This document shows, one piece after another, positions 8,141 through 15,756 of a DNA stretch of 64,000 nucleotides. Each line of letters opens with the position of its first letter. Position 1 is the stretch's first letter. The notes below the pieces were generated by a model, which saw only the letters and a list, made by a program, of their open reading frames with translations, was not told where the DNA came from and searched no databases. Location of the stretch: NCBI GenBank assembly GCA_002337125.1, contig DDFJ01000004.1, forward strand, positions 1,663,889 to 1,727,888, written 5' to 3'. The position numbers were made by a program, and so were the translations under genes. Source of the stretch: Chitinophagaceae bacterium UBA1931 (GTDB taxonomy: Bacteria > Bacteroidota > Bacteroidia > Chitinophagales > Chitinophagaceae).

Positions 8141-9331
8141 GTGATTGAACGTAAACAAGCAATACAACAAGAAGAAAGAGCCGTTCTTGTAGGATTAATC
8201 CAGAAAGGACAAACGGAATTACAGGTGCAGGAATACATTGATGAACTGGCATTCCTGGCCGAAACCGCAGGTGCAAAAACTGTAAAACGTTTTTTGCAGA
8301 AACTCACCCATCCCGACAGTAAGACCTTTATTGGAAAAGGAAAACTTCAGGAAATAAAAGAGTATGTGCGGGAACGTGATATTTCACTCATCATTTTCGA
8401 TGATGAACTCACGGGTGCGCAAATCATGAACATTGAAAAAGAACTCGGCATTTATACCATCGACCGCAGCGACCTGATTCTCGACATTTTTGCACGCCGT
8501 GCTAAAACAGCACAGGCCAAAACCCAAGTGGAGCTGGCGCAATACCAATACATTTTACCCCGGTTGAAAGGGATGTGGAAACACCTGGAACGCCAGGGAG
8601 GTGGTGTGGGCACAAGAGGCCCCGGTGAAACAGAAATTGAAACCGACCGCCGTATTGTAAAAGACAAAATATCCCTGCTCCGGAAACGCCTGGCCGAAAT
8701 CGACAAACAGGCTTTTACCCAGCGTAAAGACCGTGGTGAGTTTATCCGTGTGGCTCTGGTTGGTTATACCAACGTGGGTAAAAGCACACTCATGAACATC
8801 CTCAGCAAAAGAGAAGTATTTGCCGAAAACAAACTCTTTGCAACACTTGATACCACCACCAGTAAAGTGGTGTACGAAAACACACCTTTCCTGCTCAGCG
8901 ATACGGTTGGGTTCATCCGTAAACTGCCGCACCACCTCGTGGAAAGTTTTAAAAGCACACTTGATGAAGTAAGGGAAAGTGATGTGCTGCTGCATGTAGT
9001 GGACATTTCACATCCGCAATACGAAGACCAGATGCATGTGGTGAACAAAACACTGCAGGAATTAAAATGTTACGACAAACCTGTTATCACCATTTTCAAC
9101 AAAATGGATCTCTACGAAAAGACACACTTTGATGAATGGCTGGAAGAGGAAGTGAAAACAACCATATTACAGGAACTGAAAGAACGATGGGAGAATGAAA
9201 CCCGTGGCAACTGTGTGTTTATCTCTGCCACTGAAAAATCGAATATACCCGAACTGCGTGAACGCCTTCTTGAAAATGTAAGAAACCTGTACAGGATCCG
9301 TTATCCTTACAAAACCGAATATCTCTATTAA
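8141..9331 (+). CDS. hflX: Ribosome-associated GTPase HflX
   Basis: A 396-residue GTPase that splits stalled or hibernating 70S ribosomes. The N-terminal HflX domain (about 20-190) contains the Gly-rich RQGGGVGTRGPGETEIETDR stretch diagnostic of the family. The G domain has G1 GYTNVGKST (about 208-216), G3 DTVGFIRKLPH, G4 NKMD and G5 SATEKS. A GTG start at 8141 is used, because the upstream TTG runs into a stop and no suitable in-frame ATG lies nearby. The last base of its stop codon is the first base of the next gene's ATG, so the two genes are translationally coupled. Confidence 0.96.
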   Translation: MIERKQAIQQEERAVLVGLIQKGQTELQVQEYIDELAFLAETAGAKTVKRFLQKLTHPDSKTFIGKGKLQEIKEYVRERDISLIIFDDELTGAQIMNIEKELGIYTIDRSDLILDIFARRAKTAQAKTQVELAQYQYILPRLKGMWKHLERQGGGVGTRGPGETEIETDRRIVKDKISLLRKRLAEIDKQAFTQRKDRGEFIRVALVGYTNVGKSTLMNILSKREVFAENKLFATLDTTTSKVVYENTPFLLSDTVGFIRKLPHHLVESFKSTLDEVRESDVLLHVVDISHPQYEDQMHVVNKTLQELKCYDKPVITIFNKMDLYEKTHFDEWLEEEVKTTILQELKERWENETRGNCVFISATEKSNIPELRERLLENVRNLYRIRYPYKTEYLY

Positions 9332-9690
9332 TGAGTACGGAAAAGAAGTACAGCTGGCATAAAATAGCCGATGCTATAAACGAATTGCCCTGGCAGGAAA
9401 ACCAGTTATGTGAAATAGAACTGAAAGGGAAACGCATCTGCCTGGCAAAGCACAACAGTAATGTTTCAGCCTGTGCAGCTAAATGTCCGCATGCAGGCGG
9501 TTACTTATCCGATGGGTATATTGATGCAGTCGGGAATATTGTTTGTCCGCTGCACCGTTATAAGTTCAGTTTGCAGACAGGCAGAAATACCAGCGGAGAA
9601 GGTTATTATCTCAGTACTTACCCCGTTGAAGAAAGAGCAGATGGAATTTATATTGGCATCGAAGAAAAAAGATTGTTTGGGTTCTTATAA
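9331..9690 (+). CDS. Rieske [2Fe-2S] ferredoxin-like protein
   Basis: A 119-residue soluble Rieske domain. The cluster ligands are visible as CPH (C52, H54) and CPLH (C72, H75) with the usual loop between them, followed by the RYKFSLQTGR segment. There is no signal peptide or membrane anchor, so it resembles ferredoxin components of oxygenases or NirD-like proteins rather than the bc1 subunit. It overlaps the hflX stop by one base. Its electron partner is not evident from the neighbours. Confidence 0.9.
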   Translation: MSTEKKYSWHKIADAINELPWQENQLCEIELKGKRICLAKHNSNVSACAAKCPHAGGYLSDGYIDAVGNIVCPLHRYKFSLQTGRNTSGEGYYLSTYPVEERADGIYIGIEEKRLFGFL

Positions 9691-9731
9691 AAAAGTTGGG
9701 ATTATTTTAGAATGTAAAAATGAAAATCCCC

Positions 9732-9739
9732 TATTTTTG
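9732..9739 (+). promoter_or_regulatory. -7 box (TATTTTTG) for tRNA-Asn
   Basis: TATTTTTG fits TAnnTTTG and ends 20 nt before the mature tRNA, the same spacing as for the CAU tRNA. A small CCC/GGG hairpin also lies between box and tRNA here. Confidence 0.5.
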
Positions 9740-9759
9740 CAACCCCGAAAGGGAAACAC

Positions 9760-9833
9760 TCCTCCCTAGCTCAGTTGGTTAGAGCATCTGACTGTTAATC
9801 AGAGGGTCGCTGGTTCAAGTCCAGCGGGGGGAG
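9760..9833 (+). tRNA. tRNA-Asn (GUU)
   Basis: A 74-nt cloverleaf. The acceptor stem TCCTCCC pairs with GGGGGGA (one T-G pair), and the D-arm is GCTCAGTTGGTTAGAGC. The anticodon stem TCTGA/TCAGA has loop CTGTTAA, so the anticodon is GUU. The T-arm is GCTGG-TTCAAGT-CCAGC and the discriminator is G, as expected for tRNA-Asn. CCA is not encoded. Its 3' end and terminator are partly duplicated 1.4 kb downstream. Confidence 0.96.
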
Positions 9834-9835
9834 CG

Positions 9836-9874
9836 AAAAAAAGGTTACACTTTTAAAGTGTAACCTTTTTTATT
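9836..9874. terminator. Bidirectional terminator after tRNA-Asn
   Basis: GGTTACACT pairs with AGTGTAACC, flanked by an A-run on the left and a T-run on the right, so it can work on both strands. A near copy is present at 11241-11276. Confidence 0.85.
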
Positions 9875-9902
9875 TTAGGTATTTCTGCTCTGTCCAAAAA
9901 TT

Positions 9903-10061
9903 CTATTTCCTTCTTTTAAATCTAAAAGCCGCCTCAATTTTTTTTACAATATCCAGGCTACTCAACTTTTTTCCCTTTGTGAAGAATTCACCGATCCACC
10001 TAATCGTTTCAAAGTTTACCTTTTTGATACCCTGAATAAAAACGTGAATTTGGGTGATATG
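9903..10061 (-). pseudogene. Possible 3' remnant of a gene
   Basis: This stretch between the tRNA-Asn terminator and the cold-shock gene is open on the minus strand for about 52 codons without any Met start, and it begins directly after an in-frame TAG. The peptide reads like the basic, helical C-terminus of a real protein (for example VNFETIRWIGEFF and LDIVKKIEAAFRFKRRK). I do not recognise the family. It may be chance. Confidence 0.25.
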
Positions 10062-10164
10062 CTACGACTAGCAAATGCCCCTTGCCGTTTCTACGCAAAT
10101 AAGTGGAGCAATGTGTTGTTGCCTTTTCTCCTTAATGGAACCAGACGTTGTTAAAATGTTACGT

Positions 10165-10611
10165 TTAGTTTACCATACTTACTTCAATAGCTTCAGGGCC
10201 TTTAACCCCCTTAGTAATTAAGAACCGTACTTTATCATTTAATTTCACAGGCATCAAAAGCTGTTTGTTATGAACAAATACACTTTGTTTTGTTCTTGAG
10301 TCACGAATAAATCCATACCCCTTTTCGTCGTTAAAAAACGTTACAACACCCTCTTCATATTCTTCAGTTGAATTCAGATCCGTCTCTTTTGGTACACTTA
10401 TTTGTATCTCATCAATTCTAAAATCCCGTTTTCTTTTGGGATCCTGGGGAATTGATGTAAGGTTTCCATTTTCATCTACATAAGCCATCATCTCAGCAAG
10501 CGAATTGCCATTACGAGAGGATTCTTTTCTTTCTCGCCTCTTTTCGTCTTTCTCTTTTCGAGCATGCTGTTTCTTTTTTTCTCTATCCCGTTTACTGAAA
10601 AAATCTGCCAT
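10165..10611 (-). CDS. Cold-shock-domain protein with highly charged N-terminal extension
   Basis: A 148-residue protein. The first 40 residues are almost all Lys, Arg and Glu (KKKQHARKEKDEKRRERKESS). A linker to about residue 85 leads into a C-terminal cold-shock domain with RNP1-like KGYGFI and RNP2-like VFVHNKQL. Such two-part proteins accompany small Csp genes in Bacteroidota and are presumed RNA-binding. It sits 79 nt downstream of the short csp gene, behind that gene's terminator, and I see no clear promoter of its own, so it may depend on read-through. Confidence 0.85.
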   Translation of the reverse strand: MADFFSKRDREKKKQHARKEKDEKRRERKESSRNGNSLAEMMAYVDENGNLTSIPQDPKRKRDFRIDEIQISVPKETDLNSTEEYEEGVVTFFNDEKGYGFIRDSRTKQSVFVHNKQLLMPVKLNDKVRFLITKGVKGPEAIEVSMVN

Positions 10612-10654
10612 TTATTTTTTGCTTTGTGATTTATAATTGACGAATAAGAATTAA

Positions 10655-10684
10655 GCCAAAAAAAGCAGCTTCTGAAGCTGCTTT
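10655..10684 (-). terminator. Rho-independent terminator of the csp gene
   Basis: A 10-bp stem (AAAGCAGCTT with AAGCTGCTTT) with a 3-nt loop. On the minus strand it runs into seven T residues, 7 nt past the csp stop codon. Confidence 0.9.
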
Positions 10685-10690
10685 AGAAAA

Positions 10691-10882
10691 TTAATGCTGT
10701 AATCTGACATTTATAGCATTGACGCCTTTATTGCCAACTTCAGTATCATAAGATACATTGTCGTTTTCCTGAATCTCATCTTTTAAACCGCTTACATGAA
10801 CAAAAACTTCTTGTCCATCTTCTCCTTTAATAAAACCAAATCCTTTGGCTGTATTAAAGAACTTTACTGTTCCTTTTTTCAT
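10691..10882 (-). CDS. Cold-shock protein (CspA family)
   Basis: A single-domain nucleic-acid chaperone of 63 residues. RNP1 is KGFGFIKGEDG and RNP2 is EVFVHVSGL, with the canonical start MKKGTVKFFN. An in-frame ATG six codons upstream (MGKNQQ) is possible, but family members begin at MKKGTVKFF. A TACATTTG box at 11031-11038 would give an mRNA leader of about 140 nt, as is common for cold-inducible csp genes. A strong terminator follows. Confidence 0.93.
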   Translation of the reverse strand: MKKGTVKFFNTAKGFGFIKGEDGQEVFVHVSGLKDEIQENDNVSYDTEVGNKGVNAINVRLQH

Positions 10883-11231
10883 TTGTTGATTTTTACCCAA
10901 TTCGGGTTTTGTTTTGAAATATCCCTCGACAGTTTATAATGTAGAGTTACTTGATTAAAAAATTGCGAAACTTAACTGAAAGTATCTTAGATACAATTAG
11001 ATTGAGAACTCAATCTTCTGATGAAGAACACAAATGTAGCTTTTAATATCGAACTTTCCTAACTCGTATAGAACCAGCGGTTGTGGAAGTAAGATGAAAT
11101 AGTGATTGGAAAATACAGGGAACAAGAAATCGAGATAATTGAACTTCCGTTCAAATGAAGGAAACCAAAGGGTAAATTTTAAAGAGTTTATACTCAATCT
11201 AAAGAATAATAGCTGCATCTTTTGTCTATAA
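10883..11231 (-). other. csp leader and upstream region, no gene
   Basis: No supportable coding region was seen. If the box at 11031-11038 is the promoter, bases 10883 to about 11025 are the csp 5' leader, which contains an AGATTGAG/CTCAATCT hairpin (10999-11016). The rest up to the tRNA-Asn-like repeat holds nothing I can recognise. Confidence 0.5.
11031..11038 (-). promoter_or_regulatory. -7 box (TACATTTG) for csp
   Basis: TACATTTG on the minus strand is identical to the boxes of the rimP operon and the barrel gene. No clear -33 element was found. Confidence 0.45.
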
Positions 11232-11279
11232 GGGGAGGATAAAAGGTTATACTTTTAAAGTGTAAACTTTTTATTTCAA

Positions 11280-11519
11280 ATGAAAAATTGTGCGTTAAAA
11301 TCAGATGTCAAAACTGCTGACTGGTTTGAAGAAGAAATCAGGAAAATCGACAGACAGATTCTTGATTTGAACATTGCCCGGCCGGCTCTTAGAGCTTTAG
11401 TCAGCGCTTCTATTTACACTGTAACAACACTTCGCTCAAAAACAATCGATGAACTGAAGGCCTTGCATGGGATGGGTCCTTCTGCACTTAAAAAACTGGA
11501 AAAACTATACCGGCAATAG
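11280..11519 (+). CDS. Small helix-hairpin-helix protein (RpoA-CTD/Cdd1-like)
   Basis: A 79-residue protein. Its C-terminal half (about 34-79) matches the helix-hairpin-helix fold of the RNA polymerase alpha C-terminal domain: RPALRALVSASIYTV, then LKALHGMGPSALKKLEKLY with the GMGPSAL hairpin. The N-terminal 30 residues form an acidic helix. Such proteins are annotated as HhH or Cdd1-like and may bind DNA, but their role is unknown. The ATG directly follows the palindromic tRNA-Asn-like repeat. Confidence 0.75.
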   Translation: MKNCALKSDVKTADWFEEEIRKIDRQILDLNIARPALRALVSASIYTVTTLRSKTIDELKALHGMGPSALKKLEKLYRQ

Positions 11520-11559
11520 CAACAGCTCATTTCAACTCATAAACATTCAATCTGATCAC

Positions 11560-11841
11560 ATGAAAACAAAGTTCCCCATCATTCCTTTTGCAGCAGTTTC
11601 ACTGTTGCTGATCCCGTTCATTGCCATGCAATTCACAAAAGAGGTAAACTGGTCGGCCAGCGATTTTATTATTATGGGCGTACTGTTACTATTGGTGGGA
11701 AGCGGAATTGAAGTAGTGCGCAGAAAGAATATAAAAAGCACAAGGAGACTTATCTATATAGCACTGATTGTAATAAGCTTCCTGCTCATCTGGCTGGAAT
11801 TAGCAGTAGGTATTTTCGGAACTCCATGGGCAGGAAAATAA
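11560..11841 (+). CDS. Small three-helix membrane protein, unknown
   Basis: A 93-residue hydrophobic protein with three predicted transmembrane helices (about 5-25, 33-53 and 63-85). A short basic loop with RRKNIKSTRR lies between helices 2 and 3, so that loop is probably cytoplasmic. The start chosen is MKTKFPIIPF at 11560; a longer in-frame reading from 11467 would overlap the previous gene and lacks family-like residues. It is probably co-transcribed with the HhH gene 40 nt upstream. I cannot assign a function. Confidence 0.7.
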   Translation: MKTKFPIIPFAAVSLLLIPFIAMQFTKEVNWSASDFIIMGVLLLLVGSGIEVVRRKNIKSTRRLIYIALIVISFLLIWLELAVGIFGTPWAGK

Positions 11842-11883
11842 CAGGAGTTTCTTTTAAAATCAATTGAGCGAATATGTACTTGT

Positions 11884-14511
11884 TTATCTCCTGAACAAAT
11901 AATTAAACTTCACCATAAACACATTTCTGGGATATAAATCCTTCAGATGGTTCAGGCCGTTGTTTAGATCAAACAAACCCGGTTGTTCAAACGCAGTACG
12001 GTCCTGTGTCCATACAAGATAAATAACCGAACCAACTTTATACTCCCATCGCAGGACAAGGTTACTTCTGAACTGCTGGTAATTAAAATCAGGATTGCCA
12101 ATACTGTAATCAATGGTGCCATCAGCATCTGCATCAAAACCATAAGCAGCGCCGTTTATTTGTGGTTGCAACTCTATAAACCTGTCGGTATATACTGATG
12201 CATGCGGGTGCAGCACTTCTTTAAAATGCGAGTATTTGCCAATGGAAACAAAGGGACTTCCATAATACTGTACAGTAAACTCCGGAGTAATTGCCCAATC
12301 AATACGGAATGATACAGCAGCATTCCTGTTGTCAACTTTTCCAAGCAGGTAATGTTTGTTTGCAGAAGATGATTGGCTGAACTGACCAACATACTGCAGT
12401 TCATCAACGGTTTTGATATACGTTGGTTGTAATGAAACTGCCAGGTTGGAAACAGGACGATAACTGAACTCTGCAGAAAGATTGATTGATTTAAAACTGC
12501 CTTTCATTCCCTTGTTAGACGTACCGGTTAAACTCACATACAGCTTTTTTGAACTGTTGGTTTGCAGCAACCATGAATGCATGAGTATATCAGGCACTTT
12601 CATGCTTGGTCCGCCACGTAGCAGCCAGTCATCAACAATCCTGAATTTATACTGGCTGTTCAGTTGTGCAACCCATCCATTCATGAATTCGGTTTGTGCA
12701 GTGATGGACGCCTGCGAATACAAATCTTCACCATGTGCATCCCATGCATTCTGCTGCAGTAAACTGATGGTATATGTTTTGAAGACTTTTGTGTTCACCT
12801 TTTCTACATAAGAAAGGTTATTGTTGTTTTTGATAATGTTTGAAAGATTCATGTAACCAAGATCATTGAGATCAAGACCCGGCGAACGAAAAATAAATTC
12901 TTCGCTGTAACGCCAGTGACCTTTACTTGATTTACCTGCTTTTAGAGAAACTCCCATTCCATTCATCAACGTTTTACTGGTATCATAATCAACACCCTTG
13001 ATATCGGGCCGCTGAAAATAATGAGCAGAAGAAGTTTGAAGCCGGCGGATAGCCATTACATCACCATTGATTGTACTGCCAATTGTTTTTATCTCTGTAA
13101 AATAAGTACGGTCTTTCCAGTAATGTGTAAAATCAAGACCATAGGTAAGTGCATTGCTTGTAAGGAACTGCAGGTACTGGTTTTGCACAGAGCGGTGTGT
13201 ATGCGTAAGAATACCACCGATAATGGTATTGCCTTTATCATAATCTTTCTGAAAACGGCCAATGAAATAATTACTGAAAGGTTCCGCAACCTGTTTGAAA
13301 TCCTGGTTATGATCATGAATACTTGCCAGCTCATGCGGTGTAACGGATTCAATAATTCCCAGAGAAAGACCTTTGGATGTTTTACCGGATAATTTAACAG
13401 CAGCACCAATGGTTGTAAACTCCGGCACACTCACCGTATCAAATGAAGGTGTATAAGATGGTGCATGACCAATACGCCTGGAATAAAACAACTGGTCGGC
13501 ATCAAATGTGAAATCAAAAATATTTTTCCCTTCGGTGAAGAAAGGACGCTTCTCTTCAAAGTATGTTTCAAAAGCTGTCAGGTTCATGACCGAAGGATCG
13601 GCTTCCACTTGTCCAAAGTCGGGATTGATTGTTGCATTTAACGTGAAATTATTGCTGATGCCGATTTTTGCATCCAGTCCAAACTGGTTTTGAAACGATG
13701 AACCTTTGGCAAAAGGATTTCCTGCAATACGCTTGTCTGTAACCAGCTTTGCAGAAACATAAGGCGACAATTCAATACGGTTTGCTTTTTTGAAGCCCTC
13801 CAGTCCATGCAATTCACCAAACGTATATACAAGACCGGTACCATCATTGGCAACAAGGTTCCAGTGATTTTCTTCTTTTAACCGGTCGATCAGCCGCCAT
13901 GAATTTAATCCCCACACCTGTGTTTCTGCCGAACTGAAACGCAACTGGCTTAAGGGTATTTCAAACTCAGCTGTCCATGCCGAATCTTCATACGCCACCT
14001 TTCCGTTCCATACAGCATTCCAATTGGTATCCCAACCGTCGTTCGATAACCAGAGATCGATTTTCTGACCAGCAGATGTAAGATCAAATTCAAACGCTGT
14101 GCGATGATCAAAATAACTGTCAAAGTGAACACCAACAATATCACCTGAAAACTGGTCACGCCTGCTCAGCCGTCGTGTAATTTGTTTCATATCATCATAT
14201 GCACGGATAGCAACAAATACACTCTTATCGTTGTACAGAATTTTTAAAGTTGTTTTGTGTGAAGCCTTGCCTTTATATACCGGCGAAAACTGCGTGTAAT
14301 CTGTTTGCCATTCGCCCAGCTTCCAGCAACTGTCGTTTAGTTTTCCATCAATCACCGGTGGGTCTTTAATACGCAAACTGTTGTACACCCGTTTAAGATG
14401 AGCCGTACTGTCGCCTGGTAAATGGAGTGTATGTTCAGCTGCACAAAGATTGTTTGCCACAACAGATGTGATCAGAAAAAACACAATCGTCCATGTGCAG
14501 GATCGTTTCAT
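11884..14511 (-). CDS. DUF5916 family protein: CBM9-like domain plus outer-membrane barrel
   Basis: An 875-residue exported protein with a signal peptide at about 1-25. Residues about 45-230 form a carbohydrate-binding family 9-like domain: PVIDGKLNDSCWKLGEW, YNDKSVFVAIRAYD, WTAEFEIPLSQLRF. The remaining 600 residues are the DUF5916 region, with FGLDAKIGISNNFTLNATIN, NPDFGQVEADPSVMNL and a run of barrel-like strands ending in a hydrophobic Arg-terminated strand. The family is typical of Bacteroidota, often near peptidases or polysaccharide loci, and its ligand is unknown. It starts 6 nt after the acyltransferase stop, so the two form an operon. Confidence 0.88.
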   Translation of the reverse strand: MKRSCTWTIVFFLITSVVANNLCAAEHTLHLPGDSTAHLKRVYNSLRIKDPPVIDGKLNDSCWKLGEWQTDYTQFSPVYKGKASHKTTLKILYNDKSVFVAIRAYDDMKQITRRLSRRDQFSGDIVGVHFDSYFDHRTAFEFDLTSAGQKIDLWLSNDGWDTNWNAVWNGKVAYEDSAWTAEFEIPLSQLRFSSAETQVWGLNSWRLIDRLKEENHWNLVANDGTGLVYTFGELHGLEGFKKANRIELSPYVSAKLVTDKRIAGNPFAKGSSFQNQFGLDAKIGISNNFTLNATINPDFGQVEADPSVMNLTAFETYFEEKRPFFTEGKNIFDFTFDADQLFYSRRIGHAPSYTPSFDTVSVPEFTTIGAAVKLSGKTSKGLSLGIIESVTPHELASIHDHNQDFKQVAEPFSNYFIGRFQKDYDKGNTIIGGILTHTHRSVQNQYLQFLTSNALTYGLDFTHYWKDRTYFTEIKTIGSTINGDVMAIRRLQTSSAHYFQRPDIKGVDYDTSKTLMNGMGVSLKAGKSSKGHWRYSEEFIFRSPGLDLNDLGYMNLSNIIKNNNNLSYVEKVNTKVFKTYTISLLQQNAWDAHGEDLYSQASITAQTEFMNGWVAQLNSQYKFRIVDDWLLRGGPSMKVPDILMHSWLLQTNSSKKLYVSLTGTSNKGMKGSFKSINLSAEFSYRPVSNLAVSLQPTYIKTVDELQYVGQFSQSSSANKHYLLGKVDNRNAAVSFRIDWAITPEFTVQYYGSPFVSIGKYSHFKEVLHPHASVYTDRFIELQPQINGAAYGFDADADGTIDYSIGNPDFNYQQFRSNLVLRWEYKVGSVIYLVWTQDRTAFEQPGLFDLNNGLNHLKDLYPRNVFMVKFNYLFRR

Positions 14512-14517
14512 CGCCCT

Positions 14518-15684
14518 TTATTTTGAGCTGTTCATCAACCGTTTTGTCAGCCATCTTCTTACCGGCTCATCATACAATTTCACAGATGTGTAGGCCACCA
14601 CAATGCTTGTAATAAACACAACAGTACCTGCAAGTACAGCAGTGAGAATTGCATCTGTAGATCCTTCTTTCAAAAAGCTCTCATGCTTTGCAACCCATGC
14701 TGTAAACAAATAAATAAACGGATAGTGTGTGATATAAATCGGGTAAGAAATATCGCCTAAAAATTTGCTGATGCGGGATGATTTAGCCGTTGAAGATTCA
14801 GCACTTGCTCCAAGATAAACGATGAGGGGAAATACCAGCACAATCGTAAGCGAATCATACAGACCATTCATCCACAAATGTTCATGACCACCCAGCCGTG
14901 GAAATGCAAGCATGGCTACCAGTAACAGGCTGCACCATAAAAAAGCATGTTTTAACTGGCCGGGCTTGCTGATACGTGAAAGCAACAACCCGCCGAAGAA
15001 CGGGAACATCAACCGTGTAAAACCAATACGCAGTTGTTTTGGTTCCAGTGCCCAGCCACCAATCATATCGCCCTGGTCGTTTGTAACAGCAAAATGAATG
15101 AGTGCTGCACCGGCAATAAATACCAGTATGGCAAGAAGCGTATTGGAGAACTTCCGTACAAACAGGGCGTAAAGAATATTAGCAACGTATTCAAAAAACA
15201 GCGACCATGCCGGACCATCCAGCGGGTGCATTTCTGTCCATCCCCTGATATCGAGTGATAACGGTACAGGCACAAGCGTAAAACCAATCAGCATCACCAG
15301 CAGCATTTTCCATACCGGTGTAGTTGCAATATTGGGGAACCAGGCACAATCCTGGAAATAAAATGTAACAGCACCAATGAGCATCCCAATAATAATCATC
15401 GGGTGCAAACGGATGAGACGGCGTTTAAAGAAACTGCCTAAGCTCATCTTCGTCCAGCGGTCATCGTAAGCATATCCAATCACAAAACCTGACAGTACAA
15501 AAAAGAAATCAACAGCGAGGTAGCCATGATTAATAATCTGTTTTGTATGATCCCCACCTGAAAAGGTTTCAAACAAATGGAAGACCACCACCACAAGGGC
15601 AGCAACACCACGTAAACCATCAAGAACAGGATAATGTTTTTTCGAATCAGAAAAACCGGAGGAGGGCGCAATCGCTGAAGACAT
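14518..15684 (-). CDS. Acyltransferase 3 family membrane protein (OafA/YrhL-like)
   Basis: A 388-residue integral membrane protein with about ten transmembrane helices. Family hallmarks are LDGLRGVAALVVVVFHL near the N-terminus (with the catalytic-type His of motif R/H), FFVLSGFVIGYAYD, and FFKRRLIRLHP. Such enzymes move acetyl or other acyl groups onto cell-surface sugars or lipids across the membrane. The acceptor is not known. It is the first gene of a two-gene operon with the DUF5916 protein. Confidence 0.92.
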   Translation of the reverse strand: MSSAIAPSSGFSDSKKHYPVLDGLRGVAALVVVVFHLFETFSGGDHTKQIINHGYLAVDFFFVLSGFVIGYAYDDRWTKMSLGSFFKRRLIRLHPMIIIGMLIGAVTFYFQDCAWFPNIATTPVWKMLLVMLIGFTLVPVPLSLDIRGWTEMHPLDGPAWSLFFEYVANILYALFVRKFSNTLLAILVFIAGAALIHFAVTNDQGDMIGGWALEPKQLRIGFTRLMFPFFGGLLLSRISKPGQLKHAFLWCSLLLVAMLAFPRLGGHEHLWMNGLYDSLTIVLVFPLIVYLGASAESSTAKSSRISKFLGDISYPIYITHYPFIYLFTAWVAKHESFLKEGSTDAILTAVLAGTVVFITSIVVAYTSVKLYDEPVRRWLTKRLMNSSK

Positions 15685-15756
15685 AAACAGTGCTAATTTA
15701 TTCCAATGTTAAACAGAACTACTACTTGTTCATTTGACAAATATCAAATAATCACC

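Larger units (their letters stand above)
9826..11276. repeat. Direct repeat of the tRNA-Asn 3' end and terminator, bracketing the cold-shock segment
   Basis: The left copy (about 9827-9878) runs from the last GGGGAG of tRNA-Asn through the palindromic terminator. The right copy (about 11232-11276) repeats GGGGAG, a short A-rich linker, the GGTTA(C/T)ACTTTTAAAGTGTAA palindrome and a T-run ending in ATTT, with a few substitutions and indels. Duplication of a tRNA 3' end is the usual trace of site-specific integration. A dispersed terminator-like repeat is the alternative. Confidence 0.5.
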
